This document shows, piece by piece, positions 35,663 to 45,129 of a stretch of 64,000 nt of DNA. How positions within the stretch are numbered: the stretch's first letter is position 1; each line of letters begins with the position of its first letter. The notes beneath the pieces were generated by a model. The model searched no databases. It saw only the letters and a list, made by a program, of their open reading frames with translations, and had not been told where the DNA came from. Location of the stretch: positions 248,001-312,000 of the forward strand of contig NZ_JAODOO010000004.1 of the NCBI RefSeq assembly GCF_025398335.1, given 5' to 3'. The position numbers were made by a program, and so were the translations under genes. The DNA is from Clostridium sp. CX1 (GTDB lineage: Bacteria > Bacillota > Clostridia > Clostridiales > Clostridiaceae).

Positions 35663-36361
35663 TTAACCAAATATTCTGAACAAAAGTGCTGTAATCAACG
35701 TTCCAAATACTCCGCCCACAATAACTTCCAGTATTGAGTGCACTTCTGAATCGACCCTGCTCTGCGCTACAATAAATGCAAGCAAATAGCTCAACATAAC
35801 TACAGTAAGCTGACCAGTACTTAAGGCTATAGTAGTGGCTATAGAAAAGGCTATTGCACTATGGCCACTGGGCATTCCTCCTTTAAGAGGTGTTCCTTCT
35901 CCAAAGATTGCTTTAACTACTATAGTGGTTATAGTTACAATAGCTAATATAATAAATATTGTATACGGATCTGTAGTCTTTACTTTTTTTATAAGTATAA
36001 AGTTTATATACTTTAACTTATCCCAAAATATTATATAACCAACAACTACTGCATTCACAGCAGTTACCAGTACTCCGCCTGCTGCTACGTTTTTTGCTAA
36101 TTTTACAAGTGGATGATAATAATTAGTAGTTGCATCTACAGCAAATTCTATAGCTGTATTCATAAGTTCTGCCATAATAACCATACTTATAGTTATCGTT
36201 ATTGATAGGATTTCTCCCTTATTTAAATCGTAAAAAAAACACCCAGTTAAAACAAGCAGAGCTGCAATCATATGTATTCTCATATTCCTCTGAGTTCTAA
36301 CTGCGTATATAATTCCTTCTATAGCATGATTGAAGCTATCAAGTAGCTTTTTTACCTTCAA
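35663..36361 (-). CDS. Fusion of undecaprenol/diacylglycerol kinase (DgkA type) and PAP2 phosphatase
   Basis: 232 residues in two membrane halves. The N-terminal half (about 1-105) is a DgkA-like kinase: FNHAIEGIIYAVRTQRNMRIH and the catalytic signature MAELMNTAIEFAVDAT, with KLAKNVAAGGVLV. The C-terminal half (about 120-232) is a PAP2 phosphatase with GGMPSGHSA and SRVDSEVHS, the second and third motifs of the acid phosphatase site. In Firmicutes DgkA phosphorylates undecaprenol and PAP2 proteins remove phosphate from Und-PP, so the fusion could act in lipid-carrier recycling. The start is TTG 36361 after GGTGAT; an earlier in-frame ATG (36406) lies inside a palindrome. Confidence 0.88.
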   Translation of the reverse strand: MKVKKLLDSFNHAIEGIIYAVRTQRNMRIHMIAALLVLTGCFFYDLNKGEILSITITISMVIMAELMNTAIEFAVDATTNYYHPLVKLAKNVAAGGVLVTAVNAVVVGYIIFWDKLKYINFILIKKVKTTDPYTIFIILAIVTITTIVVKAIFGEGTPLKGGMPSGHSAIAFSIATTIALSTGQLTVVMLSYLLAFIVAQSRVDSEVHSILEVIVGGVFGTLITALLFRIFG

Positions 36362-36390
36362 TATAATCACCACTCTTTTTTCTAATTGAC

Positions 36391-36421
36391 AATGGACAAT
36401 TAACAATTGTAATTGTCCATT
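36391..36421. repeat. Perfect 12-bp palindromic hairpin between ybeY and the kinase/PAP2 gene
   Basis: AATGGACAATTA-acaattg-TAATTGTCCATT. There is no adjacent T-run. The same ATGGACAATT core appears singly near 46307 in another intergenic region, suggesting a dispersed intergenic element. Confidence 0.65.
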
Positions 36422-36469
36422 TCTAGTAGTCCTATTGTGCTAGAACTAACAACCAAACCATACGCCAGC

Positions 36470-36970
36470 CTATCTGATCAAACTAAATTTCTCCAATATT
36501 TCTTCTTCTCTTTTTCTCATAATAACCTTCTCTTCTTCTTCCATGTGATCATATCCTAAAAGATGAAGAACAGAATGCACTGTTAGGTATGCTGCTTCTC
36601 TTAAAAAGGAGTGACCAAATTCTATACTTTGCTCCTCTGCTTTTTCCAGGGATAGCACAATATCTCCCAATACTAAACTACCTTCATCTAAGTCTATTTC
36701 GGTAAATTTGTAACCTAAATAGGCTTCCTTAAATACTTTTCCCTTAGGATAATCAAGCATTGGGAAAGAAAGTACATCAGTAACCCTATCCATATTTCTA
36801 TTTTCTTTATTTATATCCTTAATATCATTGTTGTCAACAAAAATAACACTAACCTCATAGTCTATAGTTACTTCTTCTTCTCTTAACGCATGTTCTATTA
36901 CGTTTCTTATAGTATTTTCCAACTCATCAGTTACTTCTATTTTATTTTGTCTATTGTCTATAAAAATCAT
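36470..36970 (-). CDS. ybeY: rRNA-maturation endoribonuclease YbeY
   Basis: Single-strand endoribonuclease needed for 16S rRNA 3' end processing and ribosome quality control. 166 residues. The zinc site is [16 protein letters not shown] near residue 130 (three His), and the family motifs [16 protein letters not shown] (about 54-69) and [11 protein letters not shown] (about 95-105) are intact. ATG 36970 is preceded by GGAGGACATAGG; an in-frame TTG just upstream overlaps that site. It lies 16 bases after pgpH. Confidence 0.95.
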   Translation of the reverse strand: MIFIDNRQNKIEVTDELENTIRNVIEHALREEEVTIDYEVSVIFVDNNDIKDINKENRNMDRVTDVLSFPMLDYPKGKVFKEAYLGYKFTEIDLDEGSLVLGDIVLSLEKAEEQSIEFGHSFLREAAYLTVHSVLHLLGYDHMEEEEKVIMRKREEEILEKFSLIR

Positions 36971-36986
36971 TCCTATGTCCTCCAAA

Positions 36987-39071
36987 CTAACCTTTAAGCT
37001 TACTTACACTCTTATCTTCAGGATACTCTATTCTTTGATGATAAATTCCAGTTAAAACCTTCAAGAAGGACTCTCTTATTTTGTTTAAATCCTTTAAAGT
37101 TAAGTCACAGTTATCAAGTTGTCCCTCATTAAGTCTATCCTTTATTATATTATTTACCATTTCCTCAATTTTACCCTTTGTAGGTTCATTTATTGACCTA
37201 ACTGCAGCTTCAACGCTATCAGCTAACATTATTATACCAGCTTCTTTTGTCTCTGGTATAGGTCCTGGATATCTAAAATCCTCTTCCTTTACGTCTTCAG
37301 GTCTTTCGCTAGAGTTCTTCATTGTTATATAAAAATACTTCACAAGAGAAGTACCATGATGCTGCTGTATTATATCTTGTATAGCCTTTGGAATCTTATA
37401 TTCCTTTGCCAGTTCAACACCATCTTTAACATGTGATGTTATTATTAAAGTACTTAAATTTGCAGTTATTTTATTATGTGGATTTTCTTTTCCTAACTGG
37501 TTTTCTTTAAAAAAGTATGGTCGTTTTATTTTTCCTACATCGTGATAATATGCTGAAACTCTAGCTAGTACTGGATTCCCTCCTACTGTTTCTGCCGCTA
37601 CCTCTGCTAAATTTCCAACTAGAATACTATGATGATAACTTCCAGGAGCCTCCATTAATAATCTTTTTAGCAGCGGGTGATTAGGATTAGATAACTCAAG
37701 AAGCTTTATAGTTGTTACTATATCAAAGGTGCTCTCGAAAAATGGCAGCAATCCTATAGTAACTACTCCTGATATTATACTAGCAATACCCATAAATAAG
37801 GTTTTCCTAGCCACATCAGCTATGTTGCTGCTTAATAAAAATCCTAAAGAAAAAGTTAGCAATATATTGATAGCCAGTATATACAGTGAAGAGTATAAAA
37901 TATCATTTCTTTGCTGCATCTTTTTTAAAATAATGGAACCAACTACTGCATTGGCTATAGCTAGTATAGTTATTTCAATGTTAAATTCCACTGCAGCACT
38001 TATTAAAATACAATTTAATACACTTGTAGTTAAAGATACCTTATGATTTACTAAAAGCGTAAAAGTCATTGGTACGCAGGCTAAAGGAATTAAGAATGGC
38101 GAAACCATTGAAAGAGATCTTGCTATAAGTATAGCTATACAGTTCAGTATATTAATCATTATCATTTTATTTGTATCATCATATATGTCTTTGTGATATT
38201 TAGAAATATAAAACCACTGTAGAAACATCACTAAAATTATTAAGATACTTAAACAAATATATATATACCATTGGAAATGAGAATTATTGTTTAGTAATCC
38301 TATATCCTTTAAAAGCTCTACCTGATATTTGGTGACTGGTTCCCCTTCCTTTATAATTATTTGGTCTTTTTTAATCATTACATTAGGAACCTTACGCATG
38401 GCTTCTTTCTTTAACTCCTCTGTTTTTTCCTTATCATAGAAAAAATTTGGTGTTATAAGTGCATAGGCCATGGTAGAAGATATTTCCTTGAGGTTTTTTG
38501 CAAGTTTTGAACCGTTGACTTTTAGCAATATACTCTCCTGCACACGTTTAATATCTTCTTGGTTATCCTTTTGACTATTGTCACTTATATTATTGTTATC
38601 ATAAATATCGGACATGGTTTTAGTTAAAAAATCTTGAACTGTTCTTTGTTCGTCTTTACTTAACTTTATAAGTGTTGAATAATCATCATCAGATATATTA
38701 ATTTCACTATTAGATTTTAAACTTGAAATTTTAGTTTTCTCTTCTGCTATGTCATCTACTTCAGATAGCTTTGAAAAGAAAGAATTTATTTTATTCACTG
38801 TTTCTGTTTTAATCTCAGGTTTTTTATTGTATTGAATAGGTACAGAATCAATTGCCTGTTGAATTCTAGCCTCTGTAGATAACTCATCCTTCACTTCTCT
38901 AGGTGCCTTTATGTCAACCCTTGCAATGTCTCCTTCTTTCAGGCTATACTTCTTTGTTACCAGTGAAGTTACAAGTACAGAGTATATAAAAATAAAAGTA
39001 AATATAAAAATCAATACTCTATTAGTTTTTTCTCCCATAAATAGTTTCCTTAGAGATAGTTTCTTCATCAT
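36987..39071 (-). CDS. pgpH: 7TM-HD family cyclic-di-AMP phosphodiesterase PgpH
   Basis: About 694 residues. Layout: N-terminal transmembrane helix (about 18-40), a large extracytoplasmic 7TMR-HDED domain (about 45-265), a block of seven transmembrane helices (about 270-460), and the cytoplasmic HD hydrolase with [50 protein letters not shown] and [14 protein letters not shown]. Relatives degrade c-di-AMP to pApA. ATG 39071 follows AAAGGTGG. In B. subtilis phoH lies between yqfD and yqfF; here yqfD is followed directly by this gene. Confidence 0.94.
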   Translation of the reverse strand: MMKKLSLRKLFMGEKTNRVLIFIFTFIFIYSVLVTSLVTKKYSLKEGDIARVDIKAPREVKDELSTEARIQQAIDSVPIQYNKKPEIKTETVNKINSFFSKLSEVDDIAEEKTKISSLKSNSEINISDDDYSTLIKLSKDEQRTVQDFLTKTMSDIYDNNNISDNSQKDNQEDIKRVQESILLKVNGSKLAKNLKEISSTMAYALITPNFFYDKEKTEELKKEAMRKVPNVMIKKDQIIIKEGEPVTKYQVELLKDIGLLNNNSHFQWYIYICLSILIILVMFLQWFYISKYHKDIYDDTNKMIMINILNCIAILIARSLSMVSPFLIPLACVPMTFTLLVNHKVSLTTSVLNCILISAAVEFNIEITILAIANAVVGSIILKKMQQRNDILYSSLYILAINILLTFSLGFLLSSNIADVARKTLFMGIASIISGVVTIGLLPFFESTFDIVTTIKLLELSNPNHPLLKRLLMEAPGSYHHSILVGNLAEVAAETVGGNPVLARVSAYYHDVGKIKRPYFFKENQLGKENPHNKITANLSTLIITSHVKDGVELAKEYKIPKAIQDIIQQHHGTSLVKYFYITMKNSSERPEDVKEEDFRYPGPIPETKEAGIIMLADSVEAAVRSINEPTKGKIEEMVNNIIKDRLNEGQLDNCDLTLKDLNKIRESFLKVLTGIYHQRIEYPEDKSVSKLKG

Positions 39072-39120
39072 AACCACCTTTTATCTATTCTTGTATGTTT
39101 TGTCTATAGTAGACTTTCCT

Positions 39121-40311
39121 TTATTGTTGTTTTTCTTCCTGTTTCTGTCCATCCTGCTGCTGTTGAATTTGTTCTGGTGAGATAGGTTCCGCTAAAACTA
39201 CATTTTCTTCTGCTACAACCAATACTCTAACTTTATATGTGTCACCAGCTTCATAATTTACTATTTTATCTATAATTTTAACAGACTTATCTAGGTTTGA
39301 ACATATTTTTAAATAAAGCTCTTCTGCTACAGCATCAACTACCTCCTTTGGATTTCTATTAGTAGTAGTTTCTTTTATTTCATAGTAGCTTTCTTTTTTT
39401 ATAAAAAGCTTATTGTCTTCTATTTTATCATATTTATCAAACTTATTATCAGATTTTTTTAAATATAATTTTTTACCGTTAATATCTATATAGATATTAT
39501 CTACTTTCTTCCCTGTTTTCTCTCTTTTGACCTCATTAATTTTTACGCTTTTAATTTCCTCATAAAAGGTTCTGCAGAATACATCCCCCACGGCATGAAC
39601 AGCATAAGTCTCACCTTCGCGGCCCTGTTCTCCCTTTACGAGAATTTGTCCTTTTTTGATTATGTCACCCTTTTTTACTACTGAGGTTCCTGACTGGGTG
39701 TATACTCTTACAACCTCCCCATCTCGTTTAGCAACTAGGTTGCATGGACTATTCTCTGATACAACATTAGGAGGCGATTGTCTTTCTGCCACTGATATCT
39801 TAAGTTTAGCCCCTTCAACTCTTGCCTTAACCCACATTATATTTTCATTATTTTTTATTAGCTTTTCTTCTATATCATAAACATTTATGTTACTCCTGTT
39901 AATTCCTGGTTTTATTCCATAAGAATTTAGCTGCTGCCTTATTTCATATGGAGGTAAATTTTGATCGGAAACTATCTCAATGGTCCAAATAAAAGTTGAT
40001 AAATAATATATTATTCCTATAAATAGTATTATTCCAACTACAAAGGCCCATCTTCTTTTTAGCTTTATCAAAAAGAAGGCCAATCCTTTCCTATCTAATA
40101 TTACAACCTTTGTTTTTGTTCTATGGGCTATTTCTTCTATCTTTTCATAATCCTTTAGGCTTATTTCCATAGTCATAGTAGTAATACTCTTCTTTTTAAT
40201 ATTTTTTATTTGAACACCATTTTTCCACATTAGATTAACAAATTTCTCAGGTATAAGGGATTGAATTTCTATAGTAATTACTCCATTTTTATATTTATGA
40301 AAATTAAACAT
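39121..40311 (-). CDS. yqfD: Sporulation protein YqfD
   Basis: A 396-residue membrane protein of the YqfD family, expressed in the mother cell under sigma-E in Bacillus; biochemical role unknown. It has a cytoplasmic N-terminal domain with two small beta-alpha units (residues 1-85), a transmembrane helix (WAFVVGIILFIGIIYYLSTFI, given in part, about 88-108), a POTRA-like extracytoplasmic region, and a KDG-rich segment (VVKKGDIIKKGQILVKG) resembling a lipoyl-type hairpin. It ends in a Gln-rich tail (IQQQQDGQKQEEK). It overlaps yqfC by eight bases, implying coupled translation. Confidence 0.93.
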   Translation of the reverse strand: MFNFHKYKNGVITIEIQSLIPEKFVNLMWKNGVQIKNIKKKSITTMTMEISLKDYEKIEEIAHRTKTKVVILDRKGLAFFLIKLKRRWAFVVGIILFIGIIYYLSTFIWTIEIVSDQNLPPYEIRQQLNSYGIKPGINRSNINVYDIEEKLIKNNENIMWVKARVEGAKLKISVAERQSPPNVVSENSPCNLVAKRDGEVVRVYTQSGTSVVKKGDIIKKGQILVKGEQGREGETYAVHAVGDVFCRTFYEEIKSVKINEVKREKTGKKVDNIYIDINGKKLYLKKSDNKFDKYDKIEDNKLFIKKESYYEIKETTTNRNPKEVVDAVAEELYLKICSNLDKSVKIIDKIVNYEAGDTYKVRVLVVAEENVVLAEPISPEQIQQQQDGQKQEEKQQ

Positions 40312-40594
40312 AACTATTTCCCTCGTAAACTATAGATTTAAATTTCCCTCCTATTGCTATGGTACTGCCACCCATAAACAATATTTCAAATTTCCCTCCA
40401 TATATTGAAATCAATCCAATCCCTGAGTTTATCTTAACCTGATTCTCACCAAAGAGAACAACCCCTCTATGATTTTCTATTATTATTTCATTATCACCGG
40501 TCACTGTGATCTGGGGCATATTCAAAATTATATCTCTAGGTAAATCTAACTTGTTTACAATTTTCTGTTTTGTCCTATATAATCTACCCTTCAC
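40304..40594 (-). CDS. yqfC: Sporulation protein YqfC
   Basis: A 96-residue YqfC family protein, a partner gene of yqfD in spore formers and sigma-E controlled in Bacillus. It is beta-rich, with the family pattern LPRDIILNMPQITVTGDNEIIIENHRGV (given in part: MPQITVTGDNEIIIENH at about residues 26-42). The start is GTG 40594 with GAGGTGG upstream. A terminator separates it from yqeY, so yqfC-yqfD-pgpH and the genes behind them should have their own promoter. Confidence 0.92.
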   Translation of the reverse strand: MKGRLYRTKQKIVNKLDLPRDIILNMPQITVTGDNEIIIENHRGVVLFGENQVKINSGIGLISIYGGKFEILFMGGSTIAIGGKFKSIVYEGNSYV

Positions 40595-40655
40595 TCTACC
40601 ACCTCTAAAAATACTTTCATACTAATTTATGAAGAATAAATGTAATAAATGACAA

Positions 40656-40687
40656 AATAAAAAAGGTTGAGATAATCTCAACCTTTT
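40656..40687. terminator. Terminator at the end of yqeY
   Basis: Perfect 13-bp stem AAAAGGTTGAGAT / ATCTCAACCTTTT (40661-40673 with 40675-40687), overlapping the yqeY stop codon region, with T-runs on both strands. It separates rpsU-yqeY from yqfCD. Confidence 0.88.
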
Positions 40688-41131
40688 ATTTATTTAAATA
40701 TTGTTTTACAATTTGATTAACAAGTCTGCCATCAGTTCTTCCCTTTGCTTTAGGAATAACTGCTGCTATAACTTTACCCATTTGTTTCATGCTACTTGCA
40801 CCCAATTCTTTAACTGCCTGACGAACAATTTCGGAAATTTCCTCTTTGCTTAACTGCTGAGGAAGGTAACCTAACAAGATCTTGATTTCAGCATTCGCCT
40901 CATCTATTAAATCCTGCCTATTTCCTTTTTCGAATTCTAATATAGCCTCACGTCTTTGCTTGACTTCCCTAGCTAGAACTTCATAAACTTGTTCATCGTC
41001 AAGTTGCTTTCCGTCAGTTTTCTCAACCAACAAAACAGCCGCTTTAGCCATGCTTATTGTGTTAGCTTTAAACTTACTTTTAGCCTCTAAGGCCTGTTTC
41101 CAGTCTTCTTAAAGTAGTTCTTAAGAGACAT
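40686..41131 (-). pseudogene. yqeY: GatB/YqeY-domain protein with frame-shifted N-terminus
   Basis: The YqeY family (about 148 residues) resembles the tRNA-binding tail of GatB; function unclear, usually behind rpsU as here. The 121 residues from ATG 41051 match the family from MAKAAVLLVEKT onward, but that ATG lacks a ribosome binding site. Upstream in the same frame the sequence reads EDWKQALEAKSKFKANTIS, clearly YqeY, then meets a stop at 41109-41111 with no start codon between. The expected MSLKNYFK start is at ATG 41131 in another frame. One base must be gained (or two lost) around 41105-41113. It is either a real disruption, a sequencing error in an AG-rich run, or programmed frameshifting (no clear slippery heptamer). 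Confidence 0.8.
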
Positions 41132-41158
41132 TATATAGTATCTTTTTTCAAAAATATC

Positions 41159-41335
41159 CTATTTAAACTTTCTCTTTCTTGCAGCTTCAGATTTCTTTTT
41201 TCTCTTTACGCTTGGTTTTTCATAGTGTTCTCTTTTTCTAACTTCTGAAAGAACACCAGCTCTAGCACATTTTCTCTTAAATCTTCTTAATGCACTTTCT
41301 ATTGTTTCATTTTCTCCAACTCTTATTTCTGACAT
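41159..41335 (-). CDS. rpsU: Ribosomal protein S21
   Basis: A 58-residue 30S protein with the family start [20 protein letters not shown] (in part), the middle [20 protein letters not shown], and a basic tail [18 protein letters not shown] 41335 follows GGAGGGAGGGA. yqeY follows 27 bases later, the usual Firmicute pair. Confidence 0.97.
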   Translation of the reverse strand: MSEIRVGENETIESALRRFKRKCARAGVLSEVRKREHYEKPSVKRKKKSEAARKRKFK

Positions 41336-41459
41336 ATTTATCCCTCCCTCCGCTAGCTCAATTTAATTTTAAAAAATTAAACGCAGCATATCTGGGTCGC
41401 ATAGCACATTGTTTATTATACAACATATACTGAGAGACTGTCAACAATTTCATTTCATA

Positions 41460-41804
41460 TTAGCCTGGAGGCCACTGAAGTGTTCTACCACCTAATATAT
41501 GAAAGTGAATGTGATGAACTGTCTGTCCTCCATCCTCTCCACAATTTGAAACTATTCTGTAACCACTTTTATCTATACCTAATTTTTTAGCAAGCTCCTT
41601 AGCCACTATGTATATATGGGCTATTATCTTGGAATCTTCTTCTGTAAGTTCATTAAGGTTACTAATATGCTTTTTAGGTATTATCAAAACGTGCTGTGGA
41701 GCAGCAGGACTTATATCTCTAAAACTTAATACCATCTCATCTTCATAAACTTTATCAGATGGTATATCCCCTTTTATTATCTTGCAAAATATACAATCTT
41801 CCAT
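41460..41804 (-). CDS. HIT-family nucleotide hydrolase (HinT-like)
   Basis: A 114-residue histidine-triad protein that hydrolyses purine nucleoside phosphoramidates or AMP-linked compounds. It starts CIFCKIIKGDIPSDKVYEDE, with a zinc-type CxxC as in many bacterial HinTs, and ends with the triad HHIHFHILGGR (about residues 96-106). ATG 41804 is preferred: GGTGA upstream; an in-frame GTG three codons earlier overlaps it. It lies between rpsU and mtaB on the same strand. Confidence 0.94.
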   Translation of the reverse strand: MEDCIFCKIIKGDIPSDKVYEDEMVLSFRDISPAAPQHVLIIPKKHISNLNELTEEDSKIIAHIYIVAKELAKKLGIDKSGYRIVSNCGEDGGQTVHHIHFHILGGRTLQWPPG

Positions 41805-41971
41805 GAATTTCACCTGCCTTTCTTTTTAAAATTTTTTTTATAATATATAGTTTTTTATAACTATCAAAATAATACCTTATTTGAATCTAATTATTCAACA
41901 AAAACTTAAAATATCCTTCTATAAACAATCAACTATGTAATGAACTTTTTTTTACTTATTGTTATATTTAA

Positions 41972-43273
41972 TTATAATATAATACCTTCAATAAGTTCTC
42001 CTTTAATTTCCTTAAGCTTTGTCTTTACAATACGTTCTTCTACATTCTCATTACACTTAGAAATTACTTTGATATAGTTAGGTGTATATCCCTCATAAAC
42101 GTCTTCTAAATTATTATGTCTTTGTTCATACAGTACATCCATAGTTTCCCCTATAAACTTATTCATAAACTCTCTTTCTAAGTTTTTATCAAGTTCGATA
42201 AGCTTGCTACTTCTTTCATCTTTAACCTTGCCATCTACTACATTTTTCATTTCAGCTGCTTTTGTACCCTTTCTAGGGCTATACTTAAATACATGCATCT
42301 TAGATAACTTTACTTCCTTTAAGAACTCATAGGTACAATTAAATTCCTCTTCTGTTTCTCCTGGAAAGCCTGTGATGATATCTGTAGTTATTGATACATC
42401 TTTTATATTTACTCTTAAATCCTCTACTATTTTTTTATACTCCCCAGTGGTATATCTTCTATTCATTCTCTTTAGCGTTTCGTCGCAGCCACTTTGAAGA
42501 GAAAGGTGAAAATGAGGACATAATTTTTTAAGTGAGCTAATTCTTTCGATTACCCCTTCAGTAAAAAATGTAGGGTCTATAGAACCTATTCTTACTCTTT
42601 CTATACCATCAATTTTATCAATTTCCTCTAGTATACTTACTAGGCTAACATCCGCGCTTAAATCAACTCCATAGGATGCTATATGTATTCCTGATAGTAT
42701 TATTTCCTTGAAATTATGAGATGCTAGTTCCTTAACTTCACTTATAATCTTTTCTGGTGCTTTGCTGCACACAGCTCCTCTAGCAAAAGGAATCGCACAA
42801 TAGGAACAAAATCTATTGCATCCATCTTGAATTTTAATAAATGCCCTTGTTCTTTCTTGATATTCATCTATTATTAAATCTTCAAATACGTTATCTCTAA
42901 GTACATCATTAACTTCAACTACCTGTTCTCTTTCTTCTCTTACTCTATTAACCCAGTATACTATGTCACCTTTGTTTTTAGTCCCTAGTACTACGTCAAC
43001 GCCTTCAATCTTAGCTACTTCCTCTGGAGCAATTTGCGAATAACATCCTACTGCTGCAATTACAGCATCTTCATTTAATCTTCTTGCTCTATTTATCATC
43101 TGTCTAGATTTTTTATCACTCATATTGGTTACAGTACAGGTATTTATAACATAAACATCTGCATACTCTTCAAAAGGCACTAATTTGTAGCCTTCTTTTA
43201 TAAACTTTTCGGTCATAGCTTCAGTTTCATACTGATTAACTCTACAGCCTAAAGTAGTAAAAGCAACTTTCAT
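41972..43273 (-). CDS. mtaB: tRNA t6A37 methylthiotransferase MtaB
   Basis: Radical SAM enzyme that converts t6A37 to ms2t6A37 in ANN-decoding tRNAs. 433 residues: the N-terminal UPF0004 domain has TLGCRVNQYETEAM and Cys ligands in NTCTVT and AVGCYSQ, binding a second 4Fe-4S cluster. The radical SAM motif is CNRFCSYCAIPFARG (about residues 148-162), followed by LSLQSGCDETLKRMNR and the C-terminal TRAM domain (about 370-430). It overlaps rsmE (TAATG), with the ribosome binding site inside the rsmE end. Confidence 0.95.
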   Translation of the reverse strand: MKVAFTTLGCRVNQYETEAMTEKFIKEGYKLVPFEEYADVYVINTCTVTNMSDKKSRQMINRARRLNEDAVIAAVGCYSQIAPEEVAKIEGVDVVLGTKNKGDIVYWVNRVREEREQVVEVNDVLRDNVFEDLIIDEYQERTRAFIKIQDGCNRFCSYCAIPFARGAVCSKAPEKIISEVKELASHNFKEIILSGIHIASYGVDLSADVSLVSILEEIDKIDGIERVRIGSIDPTFFTEGVIERISSLKKLCPHFHLSLQSGCDETLKRMNRRYTTGEYKKIVEDLRVNIKDVSITTDIITGFPGETEEEFNCTYEFLKEVKLSKMHVFKYSPRKGTKAAEMKNVVDGKVKDERSSKLIELDKNLEREFMNKFIGETMDVLYEQRHNNLEDVYEGYTPNYIKVISKCNENVEERIVKTKLKEIKGELIEGIIL

Positions 43274-44025
43274 TAAACTATTCCTCCTAAATCTCCTAGT
43301 TCATACAGAATTAATGACACGCAAGTAAATCCAGCAGTTTCCGTTCTAAGTATTCTCGGTCCAAGAGTTACTATGTGTGAGCCTAATTCCTTCAACAAAT
43401 TTATTTCTGTTTCTTCAAATCCACCTTCTGGTCCAATTATTACAGCAACTTTTTTAACATTATTCTTATCTATAGATTTAGCTAAATTTTTAATTCCATA
43501 GCCTTCTTGATTTTCATAAGGAACTACTACCAAATCCATCTCCTTTAAAAACTCTAGTAGTTTTTCAAATTCTAAGGGAGTATTTACTTTAGGTATTAGA
43601 CTCCTTTTTGATTGTTTGCAAGCCTCTAATACTATTCTGTTCCATCTATCTAATTTTTTAAACTCTCCAAGTTCGCTTTTAACTACAACTCTTTCAGTAA
43701 TTATAGGCGTTACTTCCTTTACTCCAAGCTCCGTGGCCTTTTGAACAATTAAATCCATTTTACTTGACTTAGGAAGCCCCTGAAAGAGATAAATCTCTAT
43801 TGGGCTTTCATTGTTTAACTCTAGCCTTTCTAGACATCTTACAATAACTTGCTTCTTATTTATCTCTTCTATTTCTCCTAAAAACTCTTCACCGCTGCAA
43901 TTATTTATACTAACCTTATCACCAGTTTCAAGTCTTAAAACTTTGTATATATGTTTTACATCATCACCTTCTATAACAGCAACGTCACCATCTATACTGC
44001 TTTTAGGTACAAAAAATTTATGCAT
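43273..44025 (-). CDS. rsmE: 16S rRNA (uracil-1498 N3)-methyltransferase RsmE
   Basis: SPOUT-class methyltransferase making m3U1498 in 16S rRNA. About 250 residues: N-terminal PUA-like domain (HKFFVPKSSIDGDVAVIEGDD, in part), then the knotted SAM site with LIVQKATELGVKEVTPIITER (in part, about 80-100), VVIGPEGGFEETEI (about 197-210) and LGPRILRTETAGF (about 221-233). ATG 44025 follows GGGTGG. It belongs to the prmA-rsmE-mtaB set, which sits behind dnaJ in Firmicutes. Confidence 0.95.
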   Translation of the reverse strand: MHKFFVPKSSIDGDVAVIEGDDVKHIYKVLRLETGDKVSINNCSGEEFLGEIEEINKKQVIVRCLERLELNNESPIEIYLFQGLPKSSKMDLIVQKATELGVKEVTPIITERVVVKSELGEFKKLDRWNRIVLEACKQSKRSLIPKVNTPLEFEKLLEFLKEMDLVVVPYENQEGYGIKNLAKSIDKNNVKKVAVIIGPEGGFEETEINLLKELGSHIVTLGPRILRTETAGFTCVSLILYELGDLGGIV

Positions 44026-44056
44026 ACAAACCACCCTTTGAGAATTAAATTACCAA

Positions 44057-44992
44057 TTACAATCTAGCAACTACACAAACCCATTCTCCATCAACATTTA
44101 CTTCTTCTATTGTAAATCCTGATTCTTCAAGTTTTCTTACCACATCATCTTTTCTATCTTTTATTATTCCTGATGATATAAAACGGCCTCCAGGAACTAT
44201 AAAATCTTTAACTCCATCAACTAAAAATATTATTACATCTGCAATGATATTTGCAACAACAATATCTGCCTTTCCTTCCACTACTTCCATAAGGTTACCC
44301 TCAAGTACTTTTATGTTATCTATATTATTATATTTAACATTTTCTCCAGCAGATTTTACCGCTACAGGGTCTAAATCAACTCCTATTACTTCCTTTGCTT
44401 TAAGCTTTGCAGCAGTTATAGCTAAAATACCTGAACCTGTTCCTATATCGAAGACAGTAGAATCTTCTTTAACATACTTTTCCAAAGCCTTAATACACAT
44501 TCTAGTAGTTTCATGTGTTCCTGTTCCAAAGGCCATTCCTGGATCAAGCTCTACAATTACTTCCTCTTCTTTAGGCTGATAGTTTTCCCAAATAGGCTTT
44601 ACTACTACCTTTTCTCCTATTCTAGTTGGTTTATAATACTTTTTCCAATTATTCTCCCAATCCTGTTCATTTACCTTAGTTACAGTAATTAATCCCTTAC
44701 CTTTATCTATACCAAACTTCTCTAATTCATTAATACTATCTTTTATGTATGCTAAATATTCATTAAGATGCTCATCTTGTTTATAATATCCTTTAATAAT
44801 AGCTCCATCTTTAACTAATAATAAAGTTTCATCAAAATAATCCCAATCTCCAGGATTCTTCTTTTTAAACTCTATATCTTCAGGGTCCTCTATAGAAACA
44901 CCTTTTACATTTGTATTATAAAATATTCCTGAAACTGCCTCTACAGCCTCACTGCTAGTTATTACAGCGACCTCAATCCATTCTTTATCCAT
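44057..44992 (-). CDS. prmA: Ribosomal protein L11 methyltransferase
   Basis: Trimethylates L11 with SAM. 311 residues with an N-terminal substrate-binding domain (residues 1-120) starting [19 protein letters not shown], then the catalytic domain: [18 protein letters not shown] (about 152-169), [16 protein letters not shown] (about 183-198), and the motif IV region [10 protein letters not shown] (about 248-257). It is separated from dnaJ by a terminator, so it starts a new transcript (prmA-rsmE-mtaB) despite the conserved order. Confidence 0.95.
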   Translation of the reverse strand: MDKEWIEVAVITSSEAVEAVSGIFYNTNVKGVSIEDPEDIEFKKKNPGDWDYFDETLLLVKDGAIIKGYYKQDEHLNEYLAYIKDSINELEKFGIDKGKGLITVTKVNEQDWENNWKKYYKPTRIGEKVVVKPIWENYQPKEEEVIVELDPGMAFGTGTHETTRMCIKALEKYVKEDSTVFDIGTGSGILAITAAKLKAKEVIGVDLDPVAVKSAGENVKYNNIDNIKVLEGNLMEVVEGKADIVVANIIADVIIFLVDGVKDFIVPGGRFISSGIIKDRKDDVVRKLEESGFTIEEVNVDGEWVCVVARL

Positions 44993-45081
44993 GCTATACC
45001 TCCACTTATATAATTAACAATTATTCATTTTTACTAATAACTCTACTTTATAATTATAGCCTAATACTGTCAATACATATC

Positions 45082-45128
45082 ATTACAAAAAAACTTTGTT
45101 TCCCCTAGAAAGAGAAACAAAGTTTTTT
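45082..45128. terminator. Terminator of the heat-shock operon after dnaJ
   Basis: Stem AAAAAACTTTGTTTC / GAAACAAAGTTTTTT (45088-45102 with 45114-45128), directly after the dnaJ stop, with T-runs on both sides. Confidence 0.9.
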
Positions 45129-45129
45129 C

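Noticed and set aside
41049-41051. ATG 41051 as the true yqeY start
   Set aside because: No ribosome binding site, and upstream in-frame codons still read as YqeY.
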